In this document: in pieces, positions 56,376 to 59,980 of the stretch
Layout: each line of letters opens with the position of its first letter
How positions within the stretch are numbered: the stretch's first letter is position 1
Assembly (NCBI GenBank): GCA_900468065.1
Contig: UBTA01000125.1
Location: 1,338 to 61,317, forward strand
Reading direction: 5' to 3'
From: Hyphomicrobiales bacterium
GTDB taxonomy: Bacteria > Pseudomonadota > Alphaproteobacteria > Rhizobiales > Rhizobiaceae
Length of the DNA stretch: 59,980 nucleotides
Program-made: the position numbers and the translations under genes
Notes under the pieces: model-generated
Database searches by the model: none
The model's input: only the letters and a program-made list of their open reading frames with translations
Told to the model about the DNA's origin: nothing

Positions 56376-56584
56376 TGGTGTCCTGGGTCTGGAATTCGCG
56401 TCATGCACGTCTCCATCCCTGATGCGAACTCCAGAAGAGAAACAGGAATGAGAATCACCTTGTCACGATTGTAGCGACGTTAAGCCTTTGGCCTTGTGTC
56501 AGCATGGTCACAAAGCCACTTGCTGACGTTACCGGCTCAATCGCAATCGTCCGTATGCCACGTTTGAACTGAGCAATGCGGCAA

Positions 56585-56671
56585 AAGCACGATAGTGGGA
56601 GAATTATCGTGCTTGCAGGGTACGCCGGCCGATGCCGGCGTTGATGACGGGCCGCCATCCGGCAGGCCCGT
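56585..56671 (-). terminator. fabF terminator plus two further inverted repeats
   Basis: In the 307-base gap between fabF and mltG three inverted repeats follow the fabF stop on the minus strand: ACGGGCC/GGCCCGT (56647-56653, 56665-56671), CGCCGGC-CGAT-GCCGGCG (56623-56640), and AAGCACGATA/TATCGTGCTT (56585-56594, 56605-56614). The last is followed by T residues on the minus strand and is the best terminator. The rest of the gap holds the mltG upstream region. Confidence 0.7.
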
Positions 56672-56682
56672 TGCGGCTAAAA

Positions 56683-57942
56683 TCAGGCGTAGCGGCGCAG
56701 AATCAGCGAGGCGTTGGTGCCACCGAAGCCAAACGAATTCGACAGGGCGACGTTGATCTCGCGCTTGCGCGCCACATGCGGCACCAGGTCGATCTTGGTT
56801 TCGACCGAAGGATTGTCCAGATTGAGCGTCGGCGGAGCGACATTGTCGCGGATCGCCAGCGCGCAGAAAATCGCCTCGACAGCACCGGCCGCACCGAGCA
56901 GGTGACCGATGGCCGACTTGGTCGATGACATCGAGACCTTGCTTGCATGGTCGCCCATGACGCGTTCGACCGCACCGAGCTCGATCGTGTCGGCCATGGT
57001 CGAGGTGCCGTGGGCGTTGACATAATCGACATCGGACGCCGACAGGCCGGCGCGCTTCAGGGCCATCTGCATGCAACGATAGGCACCGTCGCCATCTTCG
57101 GCCGGAGCGGTGATGTGGTAGGCGTCGCCGGACAGGCCGTAGCCGACCACTTCGGCATAGATCTTGGCACCACGCGCCTTGGCATGTTCGAGCTCTTCCA
57201 GGACGACGATACCGGCGCCCTCGCCCATGACAAAGCCGTCACGATCCTTGTCGTAGGGGCGCGATGCCTTGATCGGGTCGTCGTTGTGCTGGGTGGACAG
57301 CGCCTTGCAGGCGGCGAAACCGGCCAGCGCAATGCGCGAAATCGGCGATTCCGTACCGCCGGCCACCATGACATCGGCATCGCCCATGATGATGAAGCGT
57401 GCCGCGTCGCCGATGGCGTGGGCGCCTGTGGAACAGGCCGTGACGACGGAATGATTGGGGCCGCGCAGCTTGTGGCGGATCGAGACCTGGCCGGAGGCAA
57501 GGTTGATCAGGCGGCCTGGAATGAAGAAGGGGGAAACCCGGCGCGGGCCCCGGTCGCGCAGCGTGATGCCGCCTTCGACGATGCCTTCGAGACCGCCAAT
57601 GCCCGAACCGATCATCACGCCGGTGGCGATCTGGTCTTCGTCGGTCTTGGGATGCCAGTCAGCGTCGGCAAGCGCCATGTCGGCTGCGGCCATCGCATAG
57701 ATGATGAAACTGTCGACCTTGCGCTGTTCCTTCAGTTCCATCCAGTTGTCGGGATTGAAGGTGCCGTTGGTGCCATCGCCAAACGGCAGGCGGCAGGCGA
57801 TCTTTGCAGGCAGGTCATCGACTTCGAATTCGGTCACTTTACGGGCGGCATTGTCGCCGGCAATGAGCCGCGACCAGGACATCTCGGTTCCGCAACCCAA
57901 GGGAGATACCATGCCGGTACCGGTGATAACGACACGTCTCAT
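56683..57942 (-). CDS. fabF: Beta-ketoacyl-ACP synthase II
   Basis: A 419-residue condensing enzyme of fatty-acid elongation. The catalytic Cys is in VTACSTGAHAIGDA, the two histidines are in VNAHGTSTMADTIE and SAIGHLLGAAGA, and the C-terminal GFGGTNASL completes the fold. It uses malonyl-ACP made with the adjacent acpP product. The length is typical. Confidence 0.96.
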   Translation of the reverse strand: MRRVVITGTGMVSPLGCGTEMSWSRLIAGDNAARKVTEFEVDDLPAKIACRLPFGDGTNGTFNPDNWMELKEQRKVDSFIIYAMAAADMALADADWHPKTDEDQIATGVMIGSGIGGLEGIVEGGITLRDRGPRRVSPFFIPGRLINLASGQVSIRHKLRGPNHSVVTACSTGAHAIGDAARFIIMGDADVMVAGGTESPISRIALAGFAACKALSTQHNDDPIKASRPYDKDRDGFVMGEGAGIVVLEELEHAKARGAKIYAEVVGYGLSGDAYHITAPAEDGDGAYRCMQMALKRAGLSASDVDYVNAHGTSTMADTIELGAVERVMGDHASKVSMSSTKSAIGHLLGAAGAVEAIFCALAIRDNVAPPTLNLDNPSVETKIDLVPHVARKREINVALSNSFGFGGTNASLILRRYA

Positions 57943-58122
57943 GCCCGTGATCCATCCTGCCTGTTAGTCTCAGAACCGGACCGGACCTCGCGCTAAAAAC
58001 CGGATCCGTACATCCTTTTCCGTGATGCTGTACTGCGTGATCTCAGGTACGGAAGCCGTCAGGCTTTCCTTGACCACGCTTTTCGCTCCCGAAATGGGGA
58101 GCAGTCCCGCTGAAGGGACGAA

Positions 58123-58147
58123 AGGCGGGCCGCAGAGCGCCCCGCCT
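58123..58147 (-). terminator. Weak terminator-like hairpin between acpP and fabF
   Basis: AGGCGGG (58123-58129) and CCCGCCT (58141-58147) pair around an 11-base loop; on the minus strand the stem is followed by TTCG, only a short T-run. It may reduce read-through from the very highly expressed acpP into fabF. Confidence 0.45.
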
Positions 58148-58162
58148 CAACACGGCCTGATA

Positions 58163-58399
58163 TCAGGCCTGTGCCTTTTCGATGAACTTGACGGCGTCGC
58201 CGACCGTCAGGATCGAATCCGCTGCATCGTCAGGAATTTCGACGCCGAACTCTTCTTCGAATGCCATGACCAGTTCGACGGTGTCGAGCGAGTCAGCGCC
58301 CAGATCGTCGATGAAGCTTGCGCCTTCCGAAACCTTTTCGGCATCGACGCCAAGATGATCAATAACAATTTTCTTTACGCGTTCTGCTACGTCGCTCAT
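58163..58399 (-). CDS. acpP: Acyl carrier protein
   Basis: A 78-residue acidic helical protein. The phosphopantetheine attachment serine is in [15 protein letters not shown] 58399 follows GAGGAA; the in-frame start at 58429 adds an unrelated leader. It carries acyl chains for the fab enzymes around it and for lipid A synthesis. Confidence 0.97.
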   Translation of the reverse strand: MSDVAERVKKIVIDHLGVDAEKVSEGASFIDDLGADSLDTVELVMAFEEEFGVEIPDDAADSILTVGDAVKFIEKAQA

Positions 58400-58713
58400 G
58401 TCGGATTCCTCGACCTTTGTTTTTCTCAACGATGCCGTTCTGACATCGGTACCCTATTAACGCCTGGTAGATCAAGACGATCCGCCCGGCAATTCCTTCA
58501 ATCGAAAGCGGGCAAACCACGCCTGCCAAAGCCAGCGTATACCGCATATCTTCCGATCGACTGCGCACAGTCATGGCCCGCTTAACACGGTTTAAGTCTG
58601 TCGCAAAGTCCGAAAATCTCCGGGAATGGCTTGGTCAACATGCAATTCCCGGTATTTCGCCCCCACGTCTCCGATTGATGCGAAAACGCGGCGGTGCAGG
58701 CCTTTGATGGCCT
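58400..58713. other. Intergenic region between fabG and acpP
   Basis: A 314-base stretch. CCGGGAAT (58620-58627) and ATTCCCGG (58645-58652) form an inverted repeat with a 17-base loop; AGGCC/GGCCT near 58698-58713 could be a weak fabG terminator. The part next to acpP should contain its promoter, but no clear pair was found. No gene is supported. Confidence 0.45.
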
Positions 58714-59451
58714 TTAAATCATCGCCATGCCGCCATTGACATGGATGGTCTGACCGGTGACGTAACCTGCCTCATTCGAAGCCAGATAAGCAACCGCGGA
58801 GGCCACTTCGCCGCCCGTCCCCATCCGCTTCATCGGGATGGCGCCCATGATGGCGTCCTTCTGCTTGTCGTTCAGCTTGCCGGTCATAGCACTTTCGATG
58901 AAACCGGGAGCGACGCAGTTGACCGTGACGTTGCGGGTGGCGATTTCCTGGGCGAGCGACTTGGAAAAGCCGATCATGCCGGCCTTGGCGGCACAGTAAT
59001 TGGCCTGGCCCGGATTGCCGGTGACGCCGACGATCGAGGTGATGTTGATGATGCGGCCATGGCGGCGGCGCATCATCGGATGCGTCAGCTCGCGGGTCAG
59101 CCGGAAGACCGAGGTCAGGTTGACTTCGATGACGGCGTCCCAGTCCGCGTCGCTCATGCGCACGAACAGGCCGTCCTTGGTAATGCCGGCATTGTTGACG
59201 AGGATGTCGACGCCGCCGAGTTCGGCTTCCGCCTTTTCGCCGAGCGCCTTGACGGCATCCCGGTCGGCCAGATTGGCCGGAAACAGGTGAACGCGCTCGC
59301 CGAGCGAATTGGCCAGTTCTTCCAGCTTTTCGACGCGGGTGCCGTGCAGGCCGACGGTTGCGCCCTGCGCATGCAGGATACGGGCAATCTCTTCGCCGAT
59401 GCCGCCGGATGCGCCGGTAACGAGGGCCTTGCGGCCAGACAGATCGAACAT
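58714..59451 (-). CDS. fabG: 3-oxoacyl-ACP reductase
   Basis: A 245-residue SDR enzyme that reduces beta-ketoacyl-ACP with NADPH. The cofactor motif is TGASGGIG, the catalytic Ser is in INITSIVGVTGNPGQANYCA with Tyr and Lys in NYCAAKAGM, and NNAGITKDGL is present. It has a GAGGA ribosome-binding site. Confidence 0.96.
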   Translation of the reverse strand: MFDLSGRKALVTGASGGIGEEIARILHAQGATVGLHGTRVEKLEELANSLGERVHLFPANLADRDAVKALGEKAEAELGGVDILVNNAGITKDGLFVRMSDADWDAVIEVNLTSVFRLTRELTHPMMRRRHGRIINITSIVGVTGNPGQANYCAAKAGMIGFSKSLAQEIATRNVTVNCVAPGFIESAMTGKLNDKQKDAIMGAIPMKRMGTGGEVASAVAYLASNEAGYVTGQTIHVNGGMAMI

Positions 59452-59471
59452 GGTTGGTTCCTCTTTTTAGA

Positions 59472-59598
59472 GCGAATAGCGAATAGGCCGGGGCGAATGG
59501 CAAATAGCCAATAGTGAGTAGGAATTAGTGAGTAGGGAAGAGCATTCGTCGCGTCAGCTTTTCTACTCACTATTCACTATTCACTACTCACTCTCCCC
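59472..59598. repeat. Heptanucleotide-periodic repeat array, both orientations, between fabD and fabG
   Basis: From 59472 the sequence reads in 7-base units GCGAATA, GCGAATA, GGCCGGG, GCGAATG, GCAAATA, GCCAATA, GTGAGTA, GGAATTA, GTGAGTA, GGGAAGA (to 59541), consensus GYGARTA. From 59564 inverted units follow: TACTCAC, TATTCAC, TATTCAC, TACTCAC, TCTCCCC (to 59598). The two halves can pair over about 25 bases. It fills the gap between fabD and fabG. Confidence 0.8.
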
Positions 59599-59601
59599 AA
59601 T

Positions 59602-59980
59602 TCAGCCGAGCAGAGTTTGAAGCGCCGCATCAATATCAGCGGGCGAATTGACGGCAATGCCGGTGACTGTCTTGTCGATGCGGCGCGCAAGGCCGGTCAG
59701 CACCTTGCCAGAACCGATCTCATACAGCGTCGTCACATCGTTTGCGGCAAACCACTCGACGGTTTCGCGCCAGCGCACCTGTCCCGTCACCTGCTCGACA
59801 AGCAGCGTGGCGATTTCGTCCGCATCGGTAACCGGGGCTGCCCGCACATTGGCGATCAGCGGCACGGCCGGATTGTTCTTGGCAACGGCCGACAGAGCTT
59901 CGCGCATGGCGTCGGCTGCAGGCGCCATCAGCGTCGAATGGAAGGGTGCCGAAACCGGCAAAAGGATGGCGCGCTTGGCG
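59602..59980 (-). CDS. fabD: Malonyl-CoA-ACP transacylase, C-terminal part (cut by window edge)
   Basis: The last 125 or so residues of FabD, open through the right edge: AKRAILLPVSAPFHSTLM holds the catalytic histidine (APFHS), and IGSGKVLTGLARRID is the conserved C-terminal segment. The apparent internal TTG at 59961 is not a true start. The Ser nucleophile lies beyond the window. FabD loads malonyl onto AcpP. Confidence 0.93.
   Translation of the reverse strand, partial: AKRAILLPVSAPFHSTLMAPAADAMREALSAVAKNNPAVPLIANVRAAPVTDADEIATLLVEQVTGQVRWRETVEWFAANDVTTLYEIGSGKVLTGLARRIDKTVTGIAVNSPADIDAALQTLLG

Noticed and set aside
59472-59598. CRISPR array
   Set aside because: Units are 7 bases with no unique spacers and no cas genes are present; it is a short periodic repeat.
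1-59980. Genomic island, prophage or integrated element covering the window
   Set aside because: No integrase, transposase, tRNA-associated attachment site or phage structural gene was found; core gene order is intact at both ends.

Overview
The window is ordinary chromosomal sequence of an alphaproteobacterium, most likely a Rhizobiaceae member (Rhizobium/Agrobacterium/Neorhizobium group). The basis is high GC content, the gene orders ppk-ppx-hdaA, purM-purN, pgsA-moaD-moaE, lptF-lptG-lptD-surA-like-pdxA-rsmA, gmk-yicC-mltG-fabF-acpP-fabG-fabD, and intergenic palindromic elements of rhizobial type. No rRNA, tRNA, CRISPR array, prophage or insertion sequence was seen. All assignments come from reading motifs and gene order; no database search was run.

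Layout. 1-2.8 kb: a decayed AraC-family end, a membrane class III nucleotide cyclase and a secreted phytase-like esterase. 3-9 kb (mostly minus): polyphosphate metabolism (ppk, ppx), the DnaA-inactivating factor hdaA and an AI-2E-family permease. 9-11 kb: purM-purN followed by a VapBC-type toxin-antitoxin pair. 11-20.6 kb: a NUDIX hydrolase, a molybdopterin oxidoreductase, rlmJ, an RNase T2-like lipoprotein, a GST, a small outer-membrane beta-barrel protein, a pteridine-reductase-like SDR and uvrC. 20.6-26.7 kb: an alpha/beta hydrolase, a LuxR regulator, pgsA-moaD-moaE, an orphan LivH-type permease divergent from a CGNR zinc-finger protein plus a lipoprotein, and ndk. 26.7-43.3 kb is the accessory-rich part: GST, DinB-like, LtrA, a Rap1a/Tai-like protein, a GGDEF protein with an altered signature, ABC-F, two EamA transporters, a winged-helix/TPR regulator, a DUF1127 protein, an MFS transporter, a MocR regulator, a GNAT enzyme, a sugar 1-dehydrogenase and a DUF4160/DUF2442 pair. 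43.3-60 kb is core again: holC-pepA, LPS transport, pyridoxine synthesis, rRNA methylation, gmk, cell-wall processing and the fatty-acid synthesis cluster, cut at the right edge inside fabD.

The most interesting signals are non-coding or at gene pairs. There are two structured repeats (2841-2974, 33453-33573) whose hairpin arms differ by compensating changes. A perfect palindrome with 12-bp arms sits between the LivH-type permease and the CGNR gene. A 17-bp palindrome lies upstream of the DUF4160/DUF2442 pair. A heptanucleotide-periodic array runs in both orientations between fabD and fabG. A perfect inverted repeat abuts the MocR gene. None of these proves a new system; each is given with a test.
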